Shown here: positions 24,030 through 35,521 of the stretch, piece after piece
Layout of the letters: each line of letters opens with the position of its first letter
Position numbering within the stretch: position 1 is the stretch's first letter
NCBI GenBank assembly: GCA_018907035.1
Contig: JACCIC010000287.1
Coordinates: forward strand, 434,001-498,000
Source: Sycobia sp. Sy_11
Lineage: Eukaryota; Arthropoda; Insecta; Hymenoptera; Epichrysomallidae
DNA: 64,000 bases
Direction: 5' to 3'
Program-made: the position numbers and the translations under genes
Notes under the pieces: model-generated
Told to the model about the DNA's origin: nothing
The model's input: only the letters and a program-made list of their open reading frames with translations
Database searches by the model: none

Positions 24030-24829
24030 ATCACTAGGGGTATGCCGCTGGGTGGAGTCATTGCTCCCCTCCTGTGGATCAGAGTGATTAATAAGATCCT
24101 AAAAACCCCAGTAAACAAAAGAAGAAAAGTAATAGTCTATGCTGATGACGTGGTGATACTGATCATGGGAAAAGACTCAACCACGATCCGAGACATCATG
24201 GAATCTGTCTTAAAAGAAATTTCCAAATGGGCAGGACAAAACGGACTGGATGTAAACCCGGACAAAACGGAACTCGTCCTCTTCACAAGGAGATCCCCAA
24301 GATAGAACCGCCGAGATTGGCCAATGAGGTAAAATATCTTGAAGTAATTCTAGACTCCAAAATATTCTGAAAAAGGAATGTGAAGGAAAATTGTGAAAAA
24401 AGTGTAAATACATTATATTCTTGTAGAAAAATGTTTGGAAATAAATGGGGATTATAGCCATACATCATCCACTGGATGTGCAAGGCTATAGTGAGACCCA
24501 TAATTACTTATGTAGCCACTGTATGGTGGGAAGCCATGAATAAAGAGGTAAATAGAAACATGCTAGCAAAGATACAAAGAATTGCGGCGCTAAAGATAAC
24601 CGGAGCTACAAAAAATGCTCTAGAAGTAATGTTAAACTTGCAACCTATAGATCTGCATATAAAAGGGCTGGCTGCAAAAGGAACTCTGAGACTCAGAGAA
24701 TCGAATTTGTGAAAATAGACCAACTATGGGCATACAACGATTTTGTGAGAAATGGGGAAGCTGAGCAGGGACCTGATAAAAGAGCTGAAACAACCTCCGG
24801 ATTATATAGTTACTAAACTAGACTTCTAG
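24030..24829 (+). pseudogene. Reverse transcriptase part of the RNase-H non-LTR element
   Basis: The frame 24042-24305 has GGVIAPLLW (QG-type motif), YADDVVILI near 24138-24165 with both catalytic Asp residues, and a GLDVNPDKTELVLF block. A TAG at 24303-24305 and further frameshifts break it. The thumb and connection region continues at 24476-24712 (TYVATVWWEAM). The start of the RT is missing. Confidence 0.8.
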
Positions 24830-25429
24830 ATGAGTACAGAAATAGAGATACCGTCAAAGGAAGACTGGATAAATAACTGTAAAATAAACGAGGATGAACT
24901 TTTAGTCTTCACAGATGGATCGAAAACAGAAAAAGGAACAGACATAGGAATCTACTCAGAACAAATACAAGTCCAAAAGTCTTATAGACTCAACGACAAA
25001 TGCAGTGTTCTGCAGGCAGAAATGTTAGCTATTGAAAAAACAGCGAAATTATTGAAGAATAAAAACATGAAAAAGCCAACTGTTTATATAGATAACCAAG
25101 CTACTTTAAAAGCCCTAGGGCTAAAATCGATTAGATCAAAGTCAGTGATGAGATGCCATGAGACGCTGTTATGGATACAGAACAGTGAATTCATACTCTG
25201 CTGGGTACCAGGACACTTTGATATCAAAGATAATGCCAAAGCGGATGAACTGGCAAAGCTGGAAACGGAGAAAAACAGAGCCGAAGCAGATACTCGTACA
25301 TGGCCACCTATCAATATGATTAAAAAGAAGATAGATGAAACCATCAAAGCAAAACATAATGAACAGTGGAATGCAAGAAACGATTATCTCACATCTAGGA
25401 ACCTATGGCCTTCTATTGATGAAACATGA
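24830..25429 (+). pseudogene. RNase H domain of the non-LTR element, catalytic residues intact
   Basis: RNase H removes the RNA strand of the RNA-DNA hybrid. All four acidic positions are visible: Asp in VFTDGSK, Glu in QAEMLAIE, Asp in YIDNQATLKAL and Asp in NAKADELAK. The WVPGHFDIKDNAKADELA block shows the usual end of the domain. The frame is open for 199 codons even though the RT before it is broken. A C-terminal Cys/His region (CRVCHTEEKKISHFLSRCPAL type, about 25549-25610) continues after the stop in a shifted frame. Confidence 0.8.
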
Positions 25430-25860
25430 ATCAGTGACCTTTTAAGGCACAAAAAACAACCGTTGGCATAATCACAGGAATAATCACGGGACACTGTGCA
25501 ACAGATGTCAACCTCAAAAGATAGGGTCAAGCGTCTGATAATTCATGTAGAGTATGCCACACGGAGGAGAAAAAAATAAGCCACTTTCTATCCCGATGCC
25601 CAGCTCTAGTAAGCAAAAGACTGACATTGTTAAGACAAAGCTTCATGGAAGATCTGGAAGAGGTATCAAGTGTGGATATTAGAGTATTAACTAAATTTGC
25701 GAGAGGCTGGAAATGTTTCTCTGAAAAAAAATAAGTTATGGCTCCACCTTCGAGAAACATAGGGCATCACAATCGGCCTAAGGCCATGAAATGTAAGTGC
25801 AATGTCCGAATAGGACAGAGCACAAGCCCTTACAACCTAACCTAACATAACTTACATAGA

Positions 25861-27283
25861 TACACACAAAAAAAATTACGTGAGATTGTCAAGAATTAAA
25901 CGGTAAAAAGAATATCTCGGGTAAAAAAATAAGAAAATATATCAATGCAAATGCCATAAGAACTAGACGTTTACTAAAGTTTTTCTACCTATTTGATCTA
26001 GGATTTTGAAGAGAATCTTCATAACAGCGATAAAAACTGTACCCTTGAAATAGCTGTCATAAAATACCCTAATAAACGGTGCATCCTTGATCATTCTTGG
26101 CATGGTTAAGAGTGCTCATTTTCGAAATGCGTCGTTGCCAGATCTTTTTATTTACAATTTTTCATTGAACCCTTGCATGTGCTTCCATATTTGTATATGC
26201 CGTGCTATGTAGTCGTAAGCCAGTGGAAGACAACTGAAAATTTGCCGAAGCCCTTTACCCCTAAAACAGCTACCATAGGCTGTCATAAAAATTCATTGAG
26301 CACAATTGAGCGGGACGTACTACCTTATATGGCTCAAGACTATCGAATAGTACCCCCGTCAAGCTGAAGTACCATTTCCTTTATGGGCACCTTGGAGAAC
26401 GCTTCATACAAGGGTGAGCGAAGCTCAGGGGTTCGGCGGGAGCCAGTGCAATCATCCGCGATGGGGTGGGCCGCCCTATTACGATATAATATAACTTGAT
26501 GATAATAAATAAAATTCTTTTAGAAGAAAAATCACTGATAAAATAGAAATATAATTAATAGGTAAATTTCTAGTAGATAACATAATTTAGTAATTCAATT
26601 TTTTGCAGATAGTGATGCCCAAAATTTTGTCAACTTTAATAAACTAACTAAACTTAAAAAAACGTTTCCAATATCGCATAGAAATAAAACGCTTGACATT
26701 ATTTAGCTTTGAAAAACAATTATGGCAAATAAGACTTAATTTTTAAGGCCGTCCGAGTAATTCTTTTATAGGATTTAACATTAATGTATTAAAAGTTAAC
26801 ATTAATAAATTAAGAAATTAAATTACGAAGAAAATTAAAAATGTTATTGCATTTTGCTTGTATGATACATCAACTAAAAATCAGCAATAGTTGAATTAAT
26901 AAATCGCAGCTGAGATCAAACCATATTCATTCGCTTATCTCGGTGACAGTCTACTAGTATCAGCTCTACTTTTTTGATATATAAGATTTCCACAAGAAGT
27001 TTGAATCTTTTCAAAGATTTGTTTTTTCACAAGAAGTTTGAATCTTTTCAAAAATTCTTTTTACTTAATTTTAAATTTATAATTAAGTAAAAATTGTAAC
27101 GGGGTGATACATCATTCAACCAGCCTTTTCGAAGTACCCGATAGCGCGCTTCGTTAACTGATTTTTCTATGTTCCTGTAGCGGGAACGACCCCGAAAAAT
27201 CCGGGCACAGGATTGTTTATTATTATCAAATATTGAGTAATATATTAATTAATATAAAAGCAATTACACAAACAAAATTAATA
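25861..27283. other. Non-coding stretch, nothing firmly recognised
   Basis: The ORF 26173-26367 and the GC-richer patch at 26380-26480 match no recognised family. Two near-identical segments of about 26 bp (ACAAGAAGTTTGAATCTTTT-type) lie at about 26992-27020 and 27029-27055. Confidence 0.35.
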
Positions 27284-27892
27284 CATAACAATATCAATAT
27301 ATATTTATATCAATATTAATGCATATCAAAATATAATTAATTGAAAATTATGACAGTCAGACTGTCCTTGAAAGAGAGAGTCTTGAAAGTATTCACATTT
27401 CAAGGAATCGAAATAATGTGAATTTAATGTTAGAGTCAAGTAAATTAGATAACATTTATCATTCTTTATTAAGTTGATTGGTTTTGAATATTTTGTGTAG
27501 AAGGGGGATTGTATATTCAAATTACTAAATTTTTAGTTTGGTGGGGATAGAGGTATATATAAATTAGAATATTAATATAAGGTTTCGTTTAATCCCTGAT
27601 GAGGAGCCGTAGCGAGCTCGAAACGTTGTATAACCTCATTCATTCTACAATCAGGTATAGGTGGCGGTGACAGTCAGTTGTACTTCACTAATAAATAATT
27701 TTTTCAGCTAATATATTTTTATTTCAGATTAGTCTACGGGGATGATTTTAAACAAGGACAGTCTGAATGTCATAATTTTCGATTAATTATAATTTGATAT
27801 GTATTAATATTGATATAAATATATATTGGACTGTAAGACCAATAGAAATATTTATTAATTTATCTAAATACAGTCGACATAAGCACAATTGA
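27284..27892. mobile_element. Second long inverted-repeat element (Penelope-like ends)
   Basis: The left arm (27284-27370) and right arm (27757-27832) are inverted copies. They run from an ATATTTATATCAATATTAAT-type block to GACAGTCAGACTGTCC. The interior holds the same 33-nt hammerhead-like core (27596-27628), the inner CACTAATAAATAATTTTTTCAGC block and the AGATTAGTCTACGGGG block. The right end runs on to a GTCGAC-containing terminus near 27892, which matches the left end at 12928-12965 in reverse. Compared with the 13-kb copy, the left half has a replaced or extra segment (27371-27580). Confidence 0.65.
27596..27624 (+). ncRNA. Candidate hammerhead-ribozyme-like core, second copy
   Basis: CTGATGA at 27596-27602 and GAAAC at 27620-27624, identical over 33 nt to 13215-13247. 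A third, eroded version lies on the minus strand at about 49590-49640. No clear stem III or cleavage site is seen. Confidence 0.35.
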
Positions 27893-29153
27893 AGTAAATA
27901 GAAATCTTACATACACTAATAACTAACCCGATAATTTCCGTAGATCATATATTTACATACTCTTTTCAAGAATCATTATTTTTACTGTTCACCTCTCTGC
28001 GTACCGTACAGGTTCTTTCTCTATTTCTTTCTGTTCTCTAATTAATTTCTACATTCAATTCATTCTCATACACTCTCACGCTAATCAAATACTTGTAAAA
28101 ATGCTTCTCTATGTTTCGGAACTCACACATGCTTTTGACGACATTGATCAAAGAATCTCGCTGCAAAGGAAGTCACATCCAAGGCAATAGAATAAAAATA
28201 CTCATTTAGAATTTCTTTGAGTACAACGGGCCATCACAATTCCAAGGGGCGAGAGAGCTCGCGACACAAGCATTTGCTTCGCGGTACCTCGTGAAGCCCT
28301 CTCCCTATTTCCCCGCATAAATCTTCGCGCCAAATACTAGACTAATTAATATTAGGTACTGCGTCCATATTATGAAAGAATACTTCAGCAGTGCGCTTTC
28401 ACTCACATCTTTGTTCAATCATAGAAACAAACTGTATATATACAAAGAAAAAAGAACTGTGTGAAGGTGTCCCTTGAGACTGGTATGGTTTTACAGTGAC
28501 GGATACCCTGTTACAAAGCTTATTTTCAAAAATTAATAAGTATTCGCGAATTGTTGTAACAATCTGTCTTCTCTTTTTTCTAATATTAGTTAAATAATCA
28601 AAACAAATTTTTTATATACTTAAAAATTGGGACCCGTTCAACGTAAAAGATTGTATCGGGATTGGTCAATGTATCCGATATAAATAACTTAACGATATTT
28701 ATATAATTACAAAACATAACAAATATATCCTTCAAATTTAAAGATACAAAAGAAATTAAAATCAAACCTCGTACTTGATCGTGTGAGATTTCCGTATAAA
28801 TTTCCTATAGTATAAGAAAAAATAAAAGAAATACATTTTACGAAATTTGAAATATAATAACAATTTTTAATTATATTTAATTTATAATTCATAATTTGAT
28901 TATTTCGACGCGATTGACTTCTTACACTGAACTTTCCTGCTCAGACATGATCGATTTTCACGCTCTCTCTATTTACTCGCTTATTGTCTTAGTTTGTCTT
29001 CTATACAATAACTCAACAATTATTTTCTTGTATTTAATTTTGTATTATTCTGAGGTACTCCTTATCAATAATATAAAATTGTCAGATTTTATTTCATAAA
29101 TCTTATCACAAATAATAGTATTTTACATAATAATTAATACCGTATTACGCAAG

Positions 29154-29211
<58 letters not shown>

Positions 29212-31244
29212 TCACATTGCATGATGACTTTTCTGCGTAATAAATTAATTATAGGGATTTTTCTATAATACATATTTTACTCAATGACTTGGCAATGTTA
29301 ATATTTCGACATATAATTGTCCGGCTATCTAGACGTATTAATTTGACTTTCGTCTCGACATTCATAGTTTGAAATTTATTTCTGATAAAGAAATGCCTTT
29401 CGTCAGAGATAAACTTCTAGCTTGTTTTGTGTGGATTTTGACATATAAATGCTTGGAGATCTGGTCACATTAATTCAAGTTGTGCGATGCTATTAACACA
29501 TTTTAATTTTATTTTTGACAAAGGAACGTCTTTGCTCAGAAATAAAATTATACCTTTTTCGGTAGTCTTCTCGAAGATCCGTCGGTGTGATATTTCTTTT
29601 TAGTATAGGTATGACTCTAAGCAAGAAATAATAATCTTCGAACAAATAAAGAAGTGCCTTTTCTTCGCAAGACGATGTCGCATCGGGAGACGATGGGTTA
29701 CTCGATTGATCGCTGATTTTTTTTCACTTGAAACGTGTCTTCCTCAGCAAATGCCAAAAACATATGCCTTATTCTGTTATAAAATATATGCTTTTTAATA
29801 TATCTAGGTGCGCCTGCCTTAATTAAAAACTTGTTTTTTCTTTAAATTATAATAATTTACTATTTATATAATATTGTTCTTATTCTTATTATATATTATT
29901 TTTTAGTGATATCCTAAAAGTAACGTACGTAACAAAATTACTGAGTGCTGTGACTGAAAAATATCATTTTCTTTATAGGTAGCTTTTTGAACGCTGTAGA
30001 CTTTTAGGGATATGTTAAATGTGCGTTGCACAAACTATGACTATTTTCATATTATTATTTCTAAATATAGAGATGAAATTATCCAAAAGGAATGGAAAAT
30101 TTCTAAGCCATAAAGCTGACAGATGATATTTTTCAAAAGCGCTATATAATTTTTATTTCATTAGGTATATATTACTTCGTCGAAGAGTAGCGAAAATCGA
30201 TAAGAGTACAAGCATGCTCACTTTTAAAAGACTTTCTCCATTGCCTTTTTATAGAGGAAGAGCAGTATTCAAGTATTCAATAAATTTTAATTTTAATTTA
30301 TTTCAGTTGATTCTTTTAAAAACTCATTGATGATTACAGAAGTACTAGCGAAATCGAATCATATTAAATGAACATAGGCCTTAACTCAAATTATTTATTA
30401 AAAGCAATTATTTATTGAAATCTTTTTGTAAGGGAATTTGTAAAACAGCAATGAAGTTTCTAATAGAGAAAAGTATTCGTTAGCTACGTATAATCATGTA
30501 ATTATTCCACGAATCGAGTTTGATTTCAGGTATCATTCGGGAATTCGAGCATTCTAAAGGAATTTTCTATTATAGATTTCGATATCAACATCCAGACAAA
30601 AAGTATGAAAGTTGAATATTTCTGTTGGACTTCAATAAAGGTAACATGGTAGTAGTGATATCATAGAAACCCGAATTTACAAGTTCACGTTTGGTTTGGT
30701 CCATGCTGACTATGATACTACAAAGAATCCATCAGATGAATTTATAAATCTGGTCTAGGCTTATTCAGAAAGAAATCAGTCAGTGAGCTAAGATCAGTTT
30801 GAAGCAAATTTTTATATTTCACATAGGATTTTTTACTTTAGTTAAGTTCCTGTAAACATGCATTTAGATTTACACATTATTACAGTAACAAAAGCATACG
30901 ATCATCAAAGGTTAGCGACATTTACATCAAAATTTCGAATGAGTTGTCTGCGTCATTCGTGGTTCATAATTTCGTAGTTCGAATGATTTATTGATAGTAT
31001 AATTGTTGGCATAATCGTATAAATGCTAATTTATACAGGTGACAAGGGCCAAACACGCAAGCGCACAGTCTACATTGAGTGAATATGAGCTACCAGCGAA
31101 TACCGCTGCAAGTACCCGCCGGGCAGGGAACTATTCAATCTTTGTTATTTTTATGTTATATTCTGCATATGTAGTATTATTACCTACGAATACCTACATA
31201 TAGAACCGTGAATTCTTAATCATATATAACCATTTTTTTGTCAG
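27893..31244. other. Long AT-rich stretch without recognised genes
   Basis: No supported reading frame. A GC-richer patch at 28230-28330 and several short ORFs (28707-28892, 28896-29099) carry no family signal. Confidence 0.4.
29157..29208. repeat. (TA)n microsatellite
   Basis: About 50 bp of TA dinucleotides. Confidence 0.95.
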
Positions 31245-31603
31245 AAGTGTTTTGTGAAATACGAAAAAATAACCGGCAATGAAGGATCATTCTTCATCAC
31301 GACCACGCGAGTTCTCGCACATCCATTCAAACAAACGAATTTTTGATAAGGCAAAATATCGAATTGATAGATCATTCACCTTATAGCCCTAATTTGACAC
31401 CCAATGACATCTTTTTATTCTCACACATCAAAAATTAATTGCGTGGTCAACGTCTTTCGGCACCTGAAGAAGTCGTCCATGCATTCAAAAATCATGTTTT
31501 GGTGGTTATTCAATCGGAGTGGAAAAAACGTTACGACAATTGGTTCGAGTATAAGCAAAAATGTTTTGATCATCATCGAGAATACTTTGAAAAACAATAA
31601 AAC
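31245..31603 (+). pseudogene. Mariner transposase C-terminal fragment
   Basis: The translation runs from the HHDN-like catalytic block (about 31296), through a SPNLTPND block (about 31386, holding the last catalytic Asp of a DD34D enzyme), to the family C-terminus with WKKRYDNWFE and HREYFEKQ. The reading is split between frames by indels. Everything upstream of the catalytic centre is missing. It adjoins the Polinton remnant that follows. Confidence 0.75.
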
Positions 31604-31699
31604 CATTTTCAATAATATAATAAATTACTGTCTTTTCATTATTAGGATCAAAATATAAATAGCAACTTACGTAGCAAACTTTATTTCAGCCACTTTACG

Positions 31700-31905
31700 A
31701 TTACTGTTTTTATTAGAGACTTAATGTCATGTTCTTTACATGCGTAATTTAGTAGATTAAATCCTGGATCATCCCTTGTTAATCGTTTCGTCAATTTAGT
31801 TTAGGCGCTACAATATTGATATCCAGGGAGATGTATTTCGATAAGTAAATTGTTGTACTCTATCGAGCAATCCACGTCCTTTCTTTTAGGAATGTTTACG
31901 ATGTT
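31700..31905 (-). pseudogene. PLA2-like virion protein fragment, copy A
   Basis: The minus strand matches the middle of the PLA2-like gene at 62685-63122. It covers the calcium-loop region (about 31835) and the active-site helix, which here reads CKEHD (about 31735), so the catalytic His-Asp pair is kept. A stop in the linker and frameshifts disable it. Parvovirus-type PLA2 domains help particles leave endosomes; whether that holds in this element is inference. Confidence 0.65.
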
Positions 31906-31951
31906 TCTGTTCAATCATCTTTGACAGTCATTTCAAAACTGATGATTAGAA

Positions 31952-32013
31952 ATATAAAATCTACATTTATATACTTATGTGAGTCAATTTAAACTAGACT
32001 TTGCCATGCCAAC
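31952..32013. promoter_or_regulatory. Divergent promoter region, copy A
   Basis: Between the minus-strand PLA2 gene and the plus-strand ATPase start at 32014. It keeps ATATAAAAT and, about 12 bp on, CATTTATATA (31964-31973), like the region at 63159-63178. Two TATA-like boxes so close together suggest a shared bidirectional promoter. Confidence 0.5.
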
Positions 32014-32379
32014 ATGGATTTCACTTAGTAAAACGTGAAACTGCCCGTCGCTAACCTTGATTTTAGAAAGGAAAAAAGAAGGAAGCGACACAGACAGTTA
32101 CTATCAGATAGCATACGAGCAGTATTCTAAGGTCCATCAAACTGTGATATTTGTTATATCTGCCAGTGAAGTATTAGCAAATTCAATTCTGATTTTTGAT
32201 GATGTGGCATGTGAAAAACAGGATAGCCTCAGAGCATTTTTCTACATGGGGAGACAAAAAAGTGTTGACTGTTTTTACCTATGTCAGTAGTATACTTATA
32301 TTCCAAAACATCTTATTAAAGATAATATTAATATGTTAGTAATTTATCGCCAAGATGAAGTGAATCTGAAACACATTTA

Positions 32380-33619
32380 CAGTCGGTCAAGTAAGAGCGT
32401 GGTCAACTTTACTAACAGGTAGTGAAAGATTTCACTCTAATTTCTTTGCGAACCGATAGAAAGAAGCTTTGTCCTTGATGCATTGTCAACAAAGATTCAG
32501 TTATCGTTGATATTTTGATAGAGAATCACATTCAACGCCATGAATGCTAAGTACGCGTTGTGCTACGAAGCCGTGTTTTCACAACACGAGCTGTGTGTTC
32601 CTTTGCAACTACCTGAAAGGTCCCAAACTATTGCAATCAGCGACAGCTAAATATATGAGAAAGTCGAACACATTTGTACAGAAGTTGGTACAGCGATAGA
32701 AAGTGGCTAAAAATATCGATGATTTACGAGAGCGTGACTCGACAGGAAAAGTGGACAAAAAAATGAAGAAAGAATAATGAATCTGTTTTCGCGAAATCCT
32801 GTTTTAAATTAACGGTACAGATTTAAATATGTCCTACGAAACAGTCCAAATCGATCTTCGTACTCATAGCCTGTAATGGCGCAACACAATGAAGAAGCCT
32901 CTGTTGACTGAAAAACATGTGACAAAGCGACTCGCTTGAGCACATGAGAATATTGATAGAAATTTTGAAAATGTAATTTTTTTTATGAATGTTCTATATA
33001 GGCACGTTGTGTCATCATGCGAGCTTGGTCAACTTCTACCAGTAGGCTTCTTCAGCGGACCGTAAAACACGGAATAAAGGTGCATGTTTGGGACTGTTCT
33101 CAAAGCAGGTATTCGGTACTTTGCACCTCTTTATTGTTAACGTACATAATAACGTAAATGATAAAAATCTATAAAAAGGCTTTACTGTCATCTGCCAAAC
33201 GATGGTTCATTCGAAAAAATAAAGATTGAATTCTGTAGGAGGACAACGATCCGAAACACCACGGCAAGCTCTGTACTGAGTGAAAGACTCAATCTGGCAT
33301 CCTTATATTGGATTGGCCATCGCAATCGCCCGATGAAAATCCTATTGAAAATGTGTGGGAATATATTAAACAGCAGCTTCGTGGATGATGCACACACACA
33401 CACACACTTTGAAGCACTTATTTTACAAAATTCGTCAGATCTGGAGATCGTTGCCAGTAAAGTAGACCGTCAAATTAGTAGAAAGTATGACTCGGATATT
33501 CCAGGCAATTATCGAGGTAATCATCGTTTGTAATGTGTACAATGTATATGTAATTTGAAAGTTTCATCAAATAAATTTTTTCATAAATTAACACGACCAG
33601 GCTTTTACTTGGCAGACTC
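32380..33619 (+). mobile_element. Tc1-like DNA transposon inserted in the ATPase gene
   Basis: The ends CAGTCGGTCAAGTAAGAGCGTGGTC (left, first 12 nt exact start at 32380) and the inverted right end at 33591-33619 match at most positions. Length is about 1240 bp. The interior is a transposase relic in the same direction. Confidence 0.7.
32539..33390 (+). pseudogene. Tc1-like transposase, broken
   Basis: From the ATG at 32539, the pieces show a helix-turn-helix N-terminus, a TEKHVTKRLAWAHEN-type linker near 32905 and the core around 32960-33000. The first catalytic Asp motif there (FSDE in the family) reads differently. The end of the core includes LQEDNDPKHHGKLC near 33232 (second Asp) and [19 protein letters not shown] near 33312 (final acidic residue). 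At least four frameshifts and several stops disable it. Confidence 0.75.
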
Positions 33620-33769
33620 ACATTCAATGAATTTCGAACAGATCTCACATATTCACAGACAAAAAACAATAAACATGGATTCTTTGTTATTGATAAAGAA
33701 AGAGCGATGAACGGTAGTAGATATAGAAAAGTGTTTGACTTGTTTATAATAAAAAGGAGTTAGAAATCT

Positions 33770-34680
33770 TCAGAATCCTATGAATTCTATGAAAACTCAT
33801 GAGCCTTTGAGAAAGTAAAAATATACTTAGTGAGCTCTTACTAGCTCGTAAGGCTATTAATCTCAAAAGCGAAATCTCATAGTGTTCTAATCACATTTTC
33901 ACTGCAACTACTATTAAAAAGCCAATCAGATCGAGAAAAAACTGAATTTTATGGCGCTTGATAACACTATTGAATTGCCTTCCTCTCCCATAAAAAGGTT
34001 TTGATTTGGATGATGATGACTTTGCTTCATTTAATAACTCCATGATGAACATTCAAATCTGTTCTTGAAGAAAATGGAACAGTAAATGTTGAATCATTAC
34101 TAGATGAAAGCCACGGTAAAATGAACAACATATACGAAGTGAGAACTATGGAGCTATATACTGTACTTGGCGATTCTGGAATACAATTTAACGATAAAAC
34201 CATAAAAGTGAGAGATGTAACTTATCCGACAAATACTTGTCTCATGGAATTGCTCTTTAAAAAGCAATCAGATGATAGTATTGTAAATTTATCTGATCGT
34301 GAAAATTATCGTATTAATTAATATACTGGAAGCTATAAATGCTCATCGCAAAAAGCATAGCAAAAATTAGTCTATTCGGTAGTCTAGGTGTAAAAAATAT
34401 TTGAATATTATCGCACCAATGTTTTGCAGTAGAAGTCGCAGCAGCAAAAAAGGGGGAGTCTGATACGTAAATATGAAATAACAAAGAATCATTTTTTCAT
34501 AGATCGAGTCTATTGGAACGATCCCAATGAGCTTGTCGAGAGACTAAGTTTACTAATTGCCGAACAATCGGTTGGAAATTAATTACAATCACAACCATGA
34601 AATTCATTGAATTATTGAGGAACTGCGCGAAATAGTATATATAGATTAATGTACATACGCTTTTCTTCAAACAGTAATAT
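33770..34680 (+). pseudogene. Conserved Polinton-associated hypothetical protein, copy A
   Basis: Not functionally recognised. It lies between the ATPase and integrase genes, the same place where a new frame opens at 63925 in copy B. The longest open piece is 34121-34321 (charged, with TPxxMELLFKKQSDD-like composition). A second recognisable block, YWNDPNELVERL, occurs near 34510. These motifs are familiar from unannotated proteins of insect Polinton-like elements, but no activity is known to me. Stops and frameshifts abound. Confidence 0.5.
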
Positions 34681-35521
34681 CATGAATCTCAACTTCTTTG
34701 GAAGAACTTTGAGAGACTCGAACGGGAGTCGAGGTGTTGGATTGGTATAGATGAGACTTTACAAAAAGATTTTGTGAAATGATTCCTTACTCTAAGAAAA
34801 ATAAAGGATTTCGTTACTTACTTACTGGTATAGATTTATTTTCTAAGTAAAGCTTGAATCCAGTAAAGTCAAGGAGTGACAATGATGTTATTTTAGTTAT
34901 GAATGCAATATTAAAACAAGGACGAGTACCACCGAATCTATAAACCGATCAGATAAAAGAATTTTAAATCATACTCTGAAAATATCATAAAAAAGTATAA
35001 GATAATTTATACTCCTCACACAGTAATCGTCATGTACATGTCTGTGAACGTTTTAATAGAACATTAAAAAATACAATGTGGATACAATTTAGCAAACCAG
35101 GAAGCTACAAATGGATAGATATACTACTAGATGTACTGGAAGCTTACAATTCAAGAAAACATCGAACAATAGGAATTGATTAAGAAAATGTAAACCAAGA
35201 AAGGGAGGTGAAAAAGCATTTTTCAAGTGAGATATTAACAAGGAAAAAATCGAAATACAATGTCGAAGATAATATACGAATAAGCAAATTAAACGTACTT
35301 TTAAAAAAGGCTATACACCAAACTGGTCTACTGAAATTCTTAAAATAACAATAGTTGTAAAAAGTAATCCAGCAATTTCTTATCACGTTAAAAATTATTA
35401 CGATAAGTCTGTATCTAGGGGTTTTGATGAAGCTGAAATTCAAAAGACTAAGTATCCTGAAAATTATCTAGTAGAAAAAGAACTAAAAAGAGTGATAACC
35501 GCGGATAACATAAATGGTTAG
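34681..35521 (+). pseudogene. Polinton integrase (retroviral-type), copy A
   Basis: The reading shows the core pattern of an RVE-type integrase: LLTGIDLFSK with the first Asp (about 34813), a TDQ with the second Asp (about 34947) and CERFNRTLK with the catalytic Glu (about 35043). An N-SRKHRTIG block follows (about 35150). The C-terminal part continues with basic residues to TAG 35519-35521. The protein inserts element DNA into the host genome. Six or more stops and frameshifts make it inactive. The ORF track on the minus strand here is a shadow. Confidence 0.75.

Larger units (their letters stand above)
24030..25860 (+). mobile_element. 5'-truncated non-LTR retrotransposon with RNase H
   Basis: From an RT palm segment to a 3'UTR ending in CCTAACCTAA (25836-25845). 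Order: RT palm and thumb (24030-24830), RNase H (24830-25330) and a C-terminal zinc-finger-like region (25440-25735). No endonuclease or ORF1 remains. It lies inside or near the ATAD2-like gene and in the opposite orientation. Confidence 0.8.
32014..33763 (+). pseudogene. Polinton packaging ATPase (A32/FtsK-type), copy A, split by a transposon
   Basis: The ATG at 32014 aligns with 63220 of the better copy, but codon 5 is TAG (GAG there). The Walker A part is lost in a deletion of about 200 bp. The Walker B segment (SILIFDDVACEKQDS, frame 32057-32290) is retained. The coding sequence is interrupted at 32380 by a 1.24-kb Tc1-like element and resumes at about 33620, ending at TAG 33761-33763. 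These ATPases power DNA packaging into capsids. Confidence 0.75.

Noticed and set aside
25836..25850. CCTAACCTAA considered as an interstitial telomere
   Set aside because: Only two units and located exactly at a retrotransposon 3' end, so read as the element tail.
26380..26480. GC-rich patch considered as a tRNA or structured RNA
   Set aside because: No cloverleaf with an acceptor stem and T-loop could be drawn.
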